NCBI RefSeq assembly: GCF_002265435.1
Contig: NZ_NOKQ01000141.1
Coordinates: 1 to 42,280, forward strand
Origin: Tetzosporium hominis
GTDB lineage: Bacteria > Bacillota > Bacilli > Bacillales_A > Planococcaceae
Length of the DNA stretch: 42,280 nucleotides
Direction: 5' to 3'
Shown: piece after piece, positions 1 through 6,575 of the stretch
Layout: the number at the start of each line of letters is the position of its first letter
Position numbering within the stretch: the first letter of the stretch is position 1
Made by a program: the position numbers and the translations under genes
Notes under the pieces: generated by a model
What the model was told of the DNA's origin: nothing
Seen by the model: the letters and a program-made list of their open reading frames with translations, nothing else
Databases searched by the model: none

Positions 1-530
1 ATAGAAAGGACGCACCCAGATTTCGCATCAATGACCACTGTCGCGTAATGATGACCTTTGCGCGTAGCGAACTCATCGACCAAGACATGCTTTGCCGTTT
101 TAGTCTCCAACTGGCACGAAGCGTATTGATAGAACCACCTTTCAACGGTCGTGTACGGAACACCATATTCACGTGAGACATCAGAGATTGTCCTACCATG
201 ACAACGTTTTGCAATCTCCACTCTATAATGTCTGGTTGAAGAACGAACAATGCCTAAACCAAAGTCATGAACAAACGTGATACCACATTTTTTACATACC
301 TGTCGTGGGACATCTATCTCGATCCAGATCGTCCCTACGCCCCAGGCGTAGGAATGTCTAAAACGGCGACGTTCCTTTGAGTGGCGGACTGTCTGATTTG
401 AACAGACAACACATGGGACTTGACGGTTCAGCGCAGAAATTCGAAACACGTTTGGTTCGGTGTCGGATGACGGATGAATTTTAAAAAATGATGGAAGTGG
501 AAGGACTAATTTGATAAACTGTTGGGACAA
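1..530 (-). CDS. ISL3-family transposase, N-terminal part (partial)
   Basis: An open frame of 176 codons starts at TTG 530 with a TAGGAG Shine-Dalgarno at 539–544 and continues past base 1. In order it shows a zinc-binding segment (residues about 48–95, with CVVC and VCKKC cysteine pairs), a helix-turn-helix region (RTISDVSREYGVPYTTVERW) and the start of the catalytic domain, VDEFATRKGHHYATVVID. That last motif matches the ISL3 pattern DEFA-RKGH, whose Asp is the first DDE-type catalytic acid. No stop or frameshift occurs within the visible part, so the copy may be intact. It would catalyse transposition of its own element. The TTG start and the window edge keep it from being seen as an ordinary ATG frame. 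Confidence 0.85.
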   Translation of the reverse strand, partial: MSQQFIKLVLPLPSFFKIHPSSDTEPNVFRISALNRQVPCVVCSNQTVRHSKERRRFRHSYAWGVGTIWIEIDVPRQVCKKCGITFVHDFGLGIVRSSTRHYRVEIAKRCHGRTISDVSREYGVPYTTVERWFYQYASCQLETKTAKHVLVDEFATRKGHHYATVVIDAKSGCVLS

Positions 531-531
531 G

Positions 532-587
532 GCGAAAACTCCTATCGTGGTTTGTCTAGACAACAATTACGATACAGGTGTTTTCGC
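532..587 (-). promoter_or_regulatory. Foldback hairpin covering the transposase ribosome-binding site
   Basis: A long imperfect inverted repeat lies directly upstream of the transposase start. The outer arms GCGAAAAC (532–539) and GTTTTCGC (580–587) are perfect, further paired segments follow, and the tip is the palindrome TTGTCTAGACAA (552–563). In minus-strand RNA the Shine-Dalgarno (539–544) lies in the 3' arm and pairs with the CACCT segment near 576–580. A transcript entering from outside the element would therefore hide its ribosome-binding site. Confidence 0.6.
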
Positions 588-686
588 TTTTTTTCTATTT
601 ATTTACATTCTCAAATCAACTTAATGTCAACCACGACTTATGGTGATGAACCCTAATTATACAATATTCAACAAATACCCTTTAAT

Positions 687-715
687 TTTACCAGTATTTT
701 CATATATTATAAAAT
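687..715 (+). promoter_or_regulatory. Candidate sigma-A promoter of the orphan gene
   Basis: TTTACC (687–692) and TAAAAT (710–715) are separated by 17 bases, 22 bases before the GTG start. The region is AT-rich, so chance matches are likely. Confidence 0.3.
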
Positions 716-737
716 TAGGAATGAAGGAGGTTTTAAA

Positions 738-1319
738 GTGTCCATTACTACGGTTATAGCTATTGCTGGTTTAGGATTGGGAATTATTAACACTAGTACC
801 ACTATTTATAAAGAATTTATTAAAAAAAATCCTTCTCCAAGTTTAGAAGTACATTGCGATAAAGCACTTTGGAGATATTATCCTGGAAATGATAAAACTC
901 AATGCCAAATGTTGATAGATTTAACTGTAATACCAAGAAACTCTACGAATGGAATTAAGAAAATAGTATTTATCAATAAGAAATATGATGAAGTTTTTGG
1001 TGGCATGGGGGACAAGCAAAATTGGGTAACATTTTACAAAATTGAAGATAATGTTTACGGAGATAACTTATTTTCAAAGTTTAATCATGATGAATTAAAA
1101 GAATTTATAACGGAAAAAAACAAAGGTTATCGTAGGGATGTTAGAAATATAAATCTTCCAAAGGATAATGCATATAGCTTTTCTCTAGTAGAAAAATTTG
1201 ATGGACAGAGATATCCTGATGGTTATGAAGACATTCCTATTGATGGATGGTGGATAGAAATATACGACTCTTCAAACAAGAAATTTGAAATAGAAATTGA
1301 ATTTACCCTATCTAAATAG
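738..1319 (+). CDS. Unrecognised membrane-anchored protein, probably acquired
   Basis: A 193-residue protein I do not recognise. It starts at GTG with a strong AAGGAGG at 724–730, seven bases upstream. Residues 4–22 form one hydrophobic, glycine-rich segment (signal anchor or transmembrane helix). The rest is hydrophilic, rich in Lys, Asp, Asn and aromatics, with alternating hydrophobic residues suggesting a beta-rich domain ending near the C-terminus. There are no cysteine clusters and no clear catalytic motif; the only cysteines are near residues 40 and 57. Coding sequence is much more AT-rich than the surrounding core genes. It sits between an insertion sequence and rlmH and is opposite in strand to the operon next to it, which together suggest horizontal acquisition. 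Function unknown. Confidence 0.75.
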   Translation: MSITTVIAIAGLGLGIINTSTTIYKEFIKKNPSPSLEVHCDKALWRYYPGNDKTQCQMLIDLTVIPRNSTNGIKKIVFINKKYDEVFGGMGDKQNWVTFYKIEDNVYGDNLFSKFNHDELKEFITEKNKGYRRDVRNINLPKDNAYSFSLVEKFDGQRYPDGYEDIPIDGWWIEIYDSSNKKFEIEIEFTLSK

Positions 1320-1327
1320 CATTTAAC

Positions 1328-1356
1328 AAACCAAAGACCAAATTGGTCTTTGGTTT
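1328..1356. terminator. Convergent hairpin terminator between the orphan gene and rlmH
   Basis: Perfect 13-bp stem (AAACCAAAGACCA and its complement) with a 3-base loop, lying between two converging genes. The T-tracts on both sides are short, so termination is likely but not ideal. Placement and symmetry suggest a shared bidirectional terminator. Confidence 0.6.
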
Positions 1357-1388
1357 ACATAAGTGCTATTCTTTACAAAAAACCTCAT

Positions 1389-1868
1389 TTACTTATGGTA
1401 CGGTTCCCCCTTAATAATCCGAAAACTCCGATAAACCTGCTCCAAGAGCACAAGCTTCATCAATTGGTGAGGCAACGTCATCTTCCCAAACGAGAGCTGC
1501 TCGTTCGAACGCTTCAAGACGTCGTCGTGAATACCAAGGGATCCTCCGATCACAAAGGCGATTTTGCTCGTGCCGTAGGTCATTAAGGAATTGAGATGTG
1601 CAGCCAGTTCTTCTGAGCTGCGCGTTTTGCCGTTGATGGCGAGGGCGATGACATGGGCGTCTGGATGGATCTTGGCTAAGATGCGCTCGCCTTCTTTGCG
1701 TTTGACGATTTCCATGTCGGCATCACTTAAGTTTTCAGGTGCTTTTTCGTCTGGTACTTCGATTTGTTCGATTTTGGCGTAAGCGCCGAGTCGTTTGGCA
1801 TATTCTTCGATACCCATTTTGAGGTATTTTTCTTTTAGCTTTCCAACGGTCACAATTGTGATATTCAC
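1389..1868 (-). CDS. rlmH: 23S rRNA (pseudouridine-1915 N3)-methyltransferase RlmH
   Basis: 159 residues, the usual length for RlmH, a SPOUT-class methyltransferase that uses S-adenosylmethionine to methylate N3 of pseudouridine 1915 in helix 69 of 23S rRNA. The family signature is complete: the trefoil-knot methyl-donor loop VIGGSLG (about 106–112), TLPHQL (131–136) and the C-terminal YHK. The start is GTG at 1868 with AAAGGTGG about seven bases upstream. A DnaA-box-like sequence (1872–1880) overlaps this ribosome-binding region. In Bacillus this gene (old name yydA) closes the walR-side cluster, as here. Identification is firm; the role is from the family. Confidence 0.97.
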   Translation of the reverse strand: MNITIVTVGKLKEKYLKMGIEEYAKRLGAYAKIEQIEVPDEKAPENLSDADMEIVKRKEGERILAKIHPDAHVIALAINGKTRSSEELAAHLNSLMTYGTSKIAFVIGGSLGIHDDVLKRSNEQLSFGKMTLPHQLMKLVLLEQVYRSFRIIKGEPYHK

Positions 1869-1955
1869 AGGTTATCCACCTTTACAGTTCATTTACAAAC
1901 ACGTTATACACAGAGTTTATCCACATATCCACATGTGTTATCTACATATTGTGTC

Positions 1956-2123
1956 TTAGTTTTTTCCACCTACGATATATATAGCTGGCTGTTCACAATG
2001 CTCACAGCGTGTGGATAAGTTTTCATCAGCTTCGATTTTTTCGAGGATCGGAAATTCTCCTGTCGAAGCCGTCACCTCGTCAAGTACTTGATTTACATGG
2101 GTTTCGCATGCGTATTTCTCCAT
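1956..2123 (-). CDS. CxxH/CxxC small protein (YyzF-like, TIGR04129 type)
   Basis: A 55-residue protein. An upstream in-frame start at 2159 exists, but I chose ATG 2123 because AGGAGG (2131–2136) sits seven bases before it and the extension would be coded in the DnaA-box region. It has the two motifs that name the family: C6-E-T-H9 near the N-terminus and C40-E-H-C43 near the C-terminus, probably together holding one metal ion. The family is conserved between htrA and rlmH throughout Bacillales but its role is unknown. A minus-strand DnaA box (2010–2018) lies inside the coding sequence. Confidence 0.9.
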   Translation of the reverse strand: MEKYACETHVNQVLDEVTASTGEFPILEKIEADENLSTRCEHCEQPAIYIVGGKN

Positions 2124-2205
2124 TATTCTTCCTCCTCTGACAATTTTGATTATACACAAAGTTATTCACAATTCGCACTAGTTTATCCACACCCTATTGT
2201 AACAA

Positions 2206-2246
2206 ATAAAAAAGAAGCAGGAAAGACGCCATTCCGTCTCCCTGCT
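2206..2246 (-). terminator. Intrinsic terminator after htrA
   Basis: On the minus strand an 11–12 bp G+C-rich stem (AGCAGG…CCTGCT arms at 2216–2246, with an inner GACG/CGTC pairing) is followed by a T-run read from 2206–2213. It lies 44 bases beyond the htrA stop, after the DnaA box at 2279–2287. Confidence 0.85.
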
Positions 2247-2289
2247 CCCTGTGTAAATCTTTTGTGAAGCGAATTTAGTTATCCACATC

Positions 2290-3519
2290 TTACAATGAGT
2301 TGTTGTCGGTCAATTCGAGTGTGAATTCTACAATCTCACCTTGACGGTAGACTTTCACGTTCATGGAGTCTCCAACTTCTTTTTCAGTATAGAGATGTTG
2401 GCGAAGCTCGAGCATGTTTTCAACCTTTTCACCGTCAAGTTCCACGATGACATCGTATTGTTGCATTCCTGCTGCTGCTGCTGGAGAATTTTCAATCACG
2501 TCATCTACTACGACACCTGTTGTGATATCTTCAGGCAGTTTCAAAGTTTCTTGTTGGTGGAACGATGGTACTTGCTCTACATCCACCAATGTTACTCCCA
2601 TCGTAGGACGCTGTACTTCCCCGTTCTGCTCCAAGTCTTCGATGATTGGAATGGCAGAATTGATTGGGATCGCAAGACCGATTCCTTCGACTGTTGTTTG
2701 CGAAATCTTCATCGAGTTGATTCCAATCAGTTGGCCGGCGACGTTGATTAGTGCACCACCACTGTTACCAGGGTTAATGGCTGCGTCTGTCTGCAGTACT
2801 TCTGTCTGCCAGTCTTGCTGACCGTCTTCATTCAAGTCGACTGGGATGACACGTTCTTTACCAGACAAGATTCCTGTTGTCACAGAACCAAAGAAATCAA
2901 GACCAAGTGGATTCCCGATAGCAATAACCGGTTCCCCTTGTTTCAAGGCATCGGAATCTCCAAATTCGATAACCGTCTCGACGTCAGCGGAATCCATTTC
3001 AAGTACAGCTAAGTCTGTCCAGACATCACTACCAACGAGTTCCGCGTTTACTTTTTTACCACCTTGCAGCGTTACTTCGATAGAAGTCGCTCCGTCCACG
3101 ACGTGGTGGTTCGTCACGACAAATGCTCGGTCCCCATCGACTTTGTAGATGACACCAGATCCTGTTCCTGCTTCTTGCTCGCCTTGTTCGCTGCTCCAGA
3201 ATTCATTCACTTCTTGCAAGTTTGTGATCCCGACGACAGCGGCCGAGGTCTTTTCAACTGCGGCGGTCACATCTGAAGTGACATCTGTGCTGACTTGTTC
3301 GGTGGATGTAATGTTTCCAGAACTGTTGCGGGTGCCGTTATCCGGAAGAGCGCTTTGCAGGCTCGGCATCATGAACCAAAGTAGCAAGGCTCCGACTAGT
3401 ACTCCCGAAAGTCCTGCTAAAAAGTAGCCGGCGATGCCTCGTTTTTTCTTCGGTTCTTCTGATCGTTTCGGTGGCTGTGGTTCTTCTGCATATGGATTAT
3501 ATGGTTTGTAATCGTCCAT
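2290..3519 (-). CDS. htrA: HtrA/DegP-type membrane-anchored serine protease
   Basis: 409 residues from ATG 3519, which has an AAAGGAGAGG ribosome site; a longer in-frame extension to 3681 runs through the promoter and terminator and is rejected. A charged, proline-rich cytoplasmic tail (1–28) precedes one transmembrane helix (about 29–50). The trypsin-like domain (about 85–295) has the catalytic triad His139 (TNHHVV), Asp169 (WTDLAVL) and Ser253 (GNSGGAL). A single PDZ domain follows (about 305–405). HtrA proteases degrade or refold misfolded proteins at the outer face of the membrane. It occupies the yycK/yyxA position beside walJ but is separated from the wal operon by a terminator and has its own promoter carrying CssR-like octamers. 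Confidence 0.96.
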   Translation of the reverse strand: MDDYKPYNPYAEEPQPPKRSEEPKKKRGIAGYFLAGLSGVLVGALLLWFMMPSLQSALPDNGTRNSSGNITSTEQVSTDVTSDVTAAVEKTSAAVVGITNLQEVNEFWSSEQGEQEAGTGSGVIYKVDGDRAFVVTNHHVVDGATSIEVTLQGGKKVNAELVGSDVWTDLAVLEMDSADVETVIEFGDSDALKQGEPVIAIGNPLGLDFFGSVTTGILSGKERVIPVDLNEDGQQDWQTEVLQTDAAINPGNSGGALINVAGQLIGINSMKISQTTVEGIGLAIPINSAIPIIEDLEQNGEVQRPTMGVTLVDVEQVPSFHQQETLKLPEDITTGVVVDDVIENSPAAAAGMQQYDVIVELDGEKVENMLELRQHLYTEKEVGDSMNVKVYRQGEIVEFTLELTDNNSL

Positions 3520-3552
3520 GAATTTCCTCTCCTTTTTGTATTCTATACGTAT

Positions 3553-3586
3553 ACTATACCCAAAGAAGATGAAAATTTGATGAAAA
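3553..3586 (-). promoter_or_regulatory. htrA promoter with CssR-like tandem octamers
   Basis: Minus strand: two exact copies of TTTTCATC (3579–3586 and 3568–3575) are spaced 11 bases apart, one helical turn. They lie immediately upstream of the -10 hexamer TATAGT (3558–3553). There is no good -35; its expected position falls within the octamers, as in activator-dependent promoters. B. subtilis htrA and htrB carry similar octamers recognised by CssR (from memory). The cssRS genes are not in this window. Confidence 0.55.
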
Positions 3587-3603
3587 TCGGATAAAAGTTT
3601 GCT

Positions 3604-3633
3604 AAAAAACCAGCCTCCCAAAAAGAGGCTGGT
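3604..3633 (-). terminator. Intrinsic terminator of the walR operon
   Basis: Perfect 9-bp stem (ACCAGCCTC 3609–3617 with GAGGCTGGT 3625–3633) and a 7-base loop, followed on the minus strand by a T-run (3604–3608). It lies 5 bases after walJ and separates that operon from htrA. Confidence 0.9.
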
Positions 3634-3637
3634 CCCA

Positions 3638-4426
3638 TTAGACTTCGACGAGTGGTGTCGGGATGTCAGTATCAGTCTCATGCAAGTGCACGAATTCTCC
3701 GGTGATGATCCCGCATGAGCGGAGGGTTTGGTCCACGCTCATATGCGCCAAGTCTTTCATATTGTTGTCTTTGCTTAAATGCGACAAGTAGATCTGCGTC
3801 GGCTTGATCTCGACGACTTCGCTCATCGCGACGGCTGCATCTTCGTTGGATACGTGACCGACGTCTGAGAGAATGCGGCGTTTGACGGACCACGGGTAGC
3901 GTCCCATCTGCAGCATGCCGACGTCATGGTTGCTTTCAAATACGAAGGCATCCGAACCACGGATGTGACCTTTCATTCGGTCACTCACATAACCTGTGTC
4001 GGTGATCAGTGCAAGCTTTCTACCATTCTCGTGAAAGACATAGAACATCGGCTCGGCTGCATCGTGAGACACTTGGAACGACTGGATATCGATTCCGCCG
4101 AATGACTTCACCGTCTCCATATCGAACTGGAAGCGCTGGTCGGTAGGGATGACTCCTAGATGATGATCCATTGCCTGCCACGTCTTAGCATTCGCATAAA
4201 TCGGCACTTTGTATTTACGGGCCATGACACCAAGCCCTTTTATATGATCACTGTGTTCATGCGTCACGAGGATGCCGCTTAGTTCGCGCGCATCGCGGTC
4301 GATCTGCTGAAACAGCTGCTCCATTTTTTTACCGCTTAACCCGGCATCGACTAAAAAGGAGTGCTCGTCGTTTTCAACGTAAATGGCATTGCCGCTACTG
4401 CCGCTCGCCAATACACTAAATCTCAT
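3638..4426 (-). CDS. walJ: WalJ (YycJ) metallo-beta-lactamase-fold hydrolase
   Basis: 262 residues. The metallo-beta-lactamase metal-binding motif is H56-x-H58-x-D60-H61 ([10 protein letters not shown]), after the N-terminal SSGN motif (10–13) typical of YycJ. Further metal ligands are expected at SHDAAEP and in the SHLSKDN segment near the C-terminus. WalJ proteins are 5'-3' exonuclease-like hydrolases linked to coordination of DNA replication with cell division; the exact substrate is not fixed. Start ATG 4426 has GAGGAG upstream, inside the end of yycI. It is the last gene of the wal operon, ended by the terminator at 3604–3633. Confidence 0.95.
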   Translation of the reverse strand: MRFSVLASGSSGNAIYVENDEHSFLVDAGLSGKKMEQLFQQIDRDARELSGILVTHEHSDHIKGLGVMARKYKVPIYANAKTWQAMDHHLGVIPTDQRFQFDMETVKSFGGIDIQSFQVSHDAAEPMFYVFHENGRKLALITDTGYVSDRMKGHIRGSDAFVFESNHDVGMLQMGRYPWSVKRRILSDVGHVSNEDAAVAMSEVVEIKPTQIYLSHLSKDNNMKDLAHMSVDQTLRSCGIITGEFVHLHETDTDIPTPLVEV

Positions 4427-4432
4427 GATGGT

Positions 4433-5248
4433 CTACTCCTCTGTTTCTTCTGACTCTACTGCGTCAATCGGGATGTCGAGGATCCGACTATCGATTGCGT
4501 TGACGAAGTACTCTTCCATTGTACCATCTGCGAGCTCAACCTTCACGGACCAGGTCGGTGAAAACACCTGCGTCTCGCCGAGCTGTGCGAGAGTTGAGTA
4601 GCCCAGATTTACTTCGGTCACCGTCGACTGTGGTAACAATAAAGCTCGGTTGTAGAGTACTTCGATGGCACTCATGTAGCTGATCAAACTGCGTTCTTCG
4701 TTATAATCTTCGAGATCATCGAGATATGTCTGCGTAAAGCTCGTCACTTCGTTGTTCTCGTTCCAGGTGACGACGATGTTGGCGCGAGAGTTATGATACA
4801 CACTGCGCTCATTCACTTGTTGGAACAAAAGAGCCGTGCGTTCTTCAGCATCAGTCGACCAAATCTTGTAGTCGTTTCCGCGGAAGGCGTGCTCTTGAAT
4901 GATTTCTTCAAGTGACGTGTCTTCTGTAACAGCGACAGGTTCGAGTAAGACAGCTTCTAAAATGCCTTCACTCTCTGAACGAGCTGCAACATTTTCAAGC
5001 GACTCTAGTTCGTCCTCTGTAAACATGTGAACCGTCCCGGAAACATAGGCGACTTCCTGTGGCATGTTCGTCAATCGAGGGAACTCGATCGATTCGGTGC
5101 CTAAGCGGTCTTCAATGGTCGTTGTACCGTCAAGCGTACTCTGTAATCCAACAGATTCGTTGTAGCGGTCTAAGTAAAGCGACATCAAGAAGACGTTCAG
5201 GATGGAAAACACTATGATGAAAATCGTCTTCGTTCTACTCCAATCCAA
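4433..5248 (-). CDS. yycI: WalI (YycI), regulator of the WalK kinase
   Basis: 271 residues using TTG at 5248: GGAGG lies eight bases upstream, and the resulting N-terminus MDWSRTKTIFII matches the MDWNKTKTIFI start of Bacillus YycI. A GTG at 5257 would overlap its own Shine-Dalgarno. One N-terminal transmembrane helix (about 6–25) is followed by a large extracytoplasmic domain. With YycH it forms a membrane complex that modulates WalK; in B. subtilis the pair is inhibitory. The gene overlaps the end of yycH by 14 bases, so translation is probably coupled. Confidence 0.93.
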   Translation of the reverse strand: MDWSRTKTIFIIVFSILNVFLMSLYLDRYNESVGLQSTLDGTTTIEDRLGTESIEFPRLTNMPQEVAYVSGTVHMFTEDELESLENVAARSESEGILEAVLLEPVAVTEDTSLEEIIQEHAFRGNDYKIWSTDAEERTALLFQQVNERSVYHNSRANIVVTWNENNEVTSFTQTYLDDLEDYNEERSLISYMSAIEVLYNRALLLPQSTVTEVNLGYSTLAQLGETQVFSPTWSVKVELADGTMEEYFVNAIDSRILDIPIDAVESEETEE

Positions 5249-6575
5249 TTGCGCCACCTCCTGTTGCTTCCGGTACGATCCGTACCCATGTCTCGCCGAC
5301 TTGATAGAACCAGTACGGCTCTAGAATGAGGATGGGCTGAGCGGGATCTCGTTTCACATAGTAGCCTGGCTTGATATCGGTGACGAGATTCATATCAACC
5401 GTCTGTTGAGTCGCCAAGTAGTCATAGATGAATTGTCCGGATGGCAACTGTTTGCGAGTAGTACGGAATGGTGATGATTGGTTGAGTGTGTAATACGGTC
5501 GGATGTAGCGATAGACCTGCTCAATACCCCAGTACTGAATCATATCAGTTGCCATTGTATCGCTGTAAACAGGTAGTCCTTTCAAATGCATCTGGAAAGA
5601 GATCTGCTGTCCGACTTCGTTGATACGAGTCAACCGGTAATCGTCCGTCCAGCCTTCATGTTCATTGACGAACTCGATGCTGTTGGCAAGGAGTGTCGCA
5701 GAATCCCCAGGTAGTTCGGTTTCTGATGCCGGGTGCACGTAACTGATGCGGCGCGGTCCGTACTCGATGTTCATCAAAGCACTGTCATCTGTGTATTGCT
5801 GCGATGAGGTGCCGACCGGATTGCTTCGCACGAGATTCGGATTCGTAAATAGCGCGTTCTTGAATTTTTCAGGTGACACTTCTTCCATTCCAAACGTGTA
5901 CTCTTCGAGCGGTACTTGAACAGAAGATACGTAAAGGGACTGAATCCCTTCGCGCGTAATCTCATTGAAGATTGGCAGACGGCGGTCCATGTCTTCGACG
6001 CGGCTCAAAAATTCCATGACATCCACTTCTAACACGTTCGAGCGGAAAATACGCTGCGAGACTGAGTTCAAGAAGTTAATATGCATATCAATGTCGCCCT
6101 CATCGTTTTCCCAGTGGACGATCAAATGGTTAAAGGAAAAGTCGGGAACTGCCTGATCGTTGAACGACAGCACCTGACGGAAACTTTGAATCGGTATTTC
6201 TGTAGGGTAGTAAAACACCAACTGGTTCTCTTCGCGAATGAAGGCGTTGATTTCTTCCACAGTCGGTTCGTTGTCGACAAGGCGCGGCATATCGAGAGAC
6301 CACGTCCGCATGAGGCTTGTCAAATTCTCCATCTCTGTAGATTGCAGGGAACCTTTGACACCGGCTGCGCCGCTGTTGCTGACGAGCATGCGATACGGCT
6401 TGATGATGTCACTTGTTCGTTTCTTCTCTGCGATGGCAATATCGACGACAGGAGTATCTCCAACCGTCGCGTAAGGCGGTGTATAGGTCCAGATCGAGAA
6501 CGTGAGCAACACGCTGAGCGCAATCAGAATGACCAGAACAGCACTTTTCAAATGTTCAAGGTATCTCATTCCCAT
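5235..6575 (-). CDS. yycH: WalH (YycH), regulator of the WalK kinase
   Basis: 446 residues. One transmembrane helix near the N-terminus (about 9–28) anchors a large extracytoplasmic region of YycH type. Its partner is YycI, coded just downstream, and both contact the sensor kinase WalK through their membrane helices (family knowledge). The start is ATG 6575 with GAGGAG upstream; a second ATG two codons later is less well spaced. It overlaps walK by 10 bases and yycI by 14, supporting one polycistronic unit. Length is normal. Confidence 0.94.
   Translation of the reverse strand: MGMRYLEHLKSAVLVILIALSVLLTFSIWTYTPPYATVGDTPVVDIAIAEKKRTSDIIKPYRMLVSNSGAAGVKGSLQSTEMENLTSLMRTWSLDMPRLVDNEPTVEEINAFIREENQLVFYYPTEIPIQSFRQVLSFNDQAVPDFSFNHLIVHWENDEGDIDMHINFLNSVSQRIFRSNVLEVDVMEFLSRVEDMDRRLPIFNEITREGIQSLYVSSVQVPLEEYTFGMEEVSPEKFKNALFTNPNLVRSNPVGTSSQQYTDDSALMNIEYGPRRISYVHPASETELPGDSATLLANSIEFVNEHEGWTDDYRLTRINEVGQQISFQMHLKGLPVYSDTMATDMIQYWGIEQVYRYIRPYYTLNQSSPFRTTRKQLPSGQFIYDYLATQQTVDMNLVTDIKPGYYVKRDPAQPILILEPYWFYQVGETWVRIVPEATGGGAIGLE

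Larger units (their letters stand above)
1..653 (-). mobile_element. ISL3-family insertion sequence, promoter-proximal end (runs off the window)
   Basis: The stretch contains the N-terminal part of an ISL3-type transposase reading leftward off the window, plus its upstream non-coding region. The outer edge is not proven. I place it near 653 because minus-strand sequence beginning GGGTTCATCACC there looks like an insertion-sequence terminus and base composition becomes clearly more AT-rich just beyond it. The other end, the matching inverted repeat and the target duplication lie outside the window, so the boundary is an inference. Confidence 0.6.
1872..2287. promoter_or_regulatory. DnaA-box cluster around rlmH and the CxxH/CxxC gene
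   Basis: Perfect TTATNCACA boxes occur at 1904–1912 (TTATACACA), 1917–1925 (TTATCCACA), 2150–2158 (TTATACACA), 2162–2170 (TTATTCACA), 2183–2191 (TTATCCACA) and 2279–2287 (TTATCCACA), and on the minus strand at 2010–2018. One-mismatch copies lie at 1872–1880, 1925–1933 and 1938–1946. Seven exact and three near matches in about 415 bases is far above chance. The site is more than 30 kb from dnaA, so it is a satellite cluster and not part of oriC. It probably titrates DnaA or mediates DnaA control of the flanking genes. Confidence 0.75.

Noticed and set aside
591-600. T-run after the 532–587 hairpin as a plus-strand terminator
   Set aside because: It looks like a terminator on the plus strand, but no plus-strand gene precedes it in the window; its overlap with the transposase ribosome site is the more telling feature. 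A second role cannot be excluded.
3519-3681. N-terminal extension of htrA by 54 residues
   Set aside because: It would translate the promoter, the octamer repeats and part of the walJ terminator; ATG 3519 has a proper ribosome site and the correct family N-terminus.
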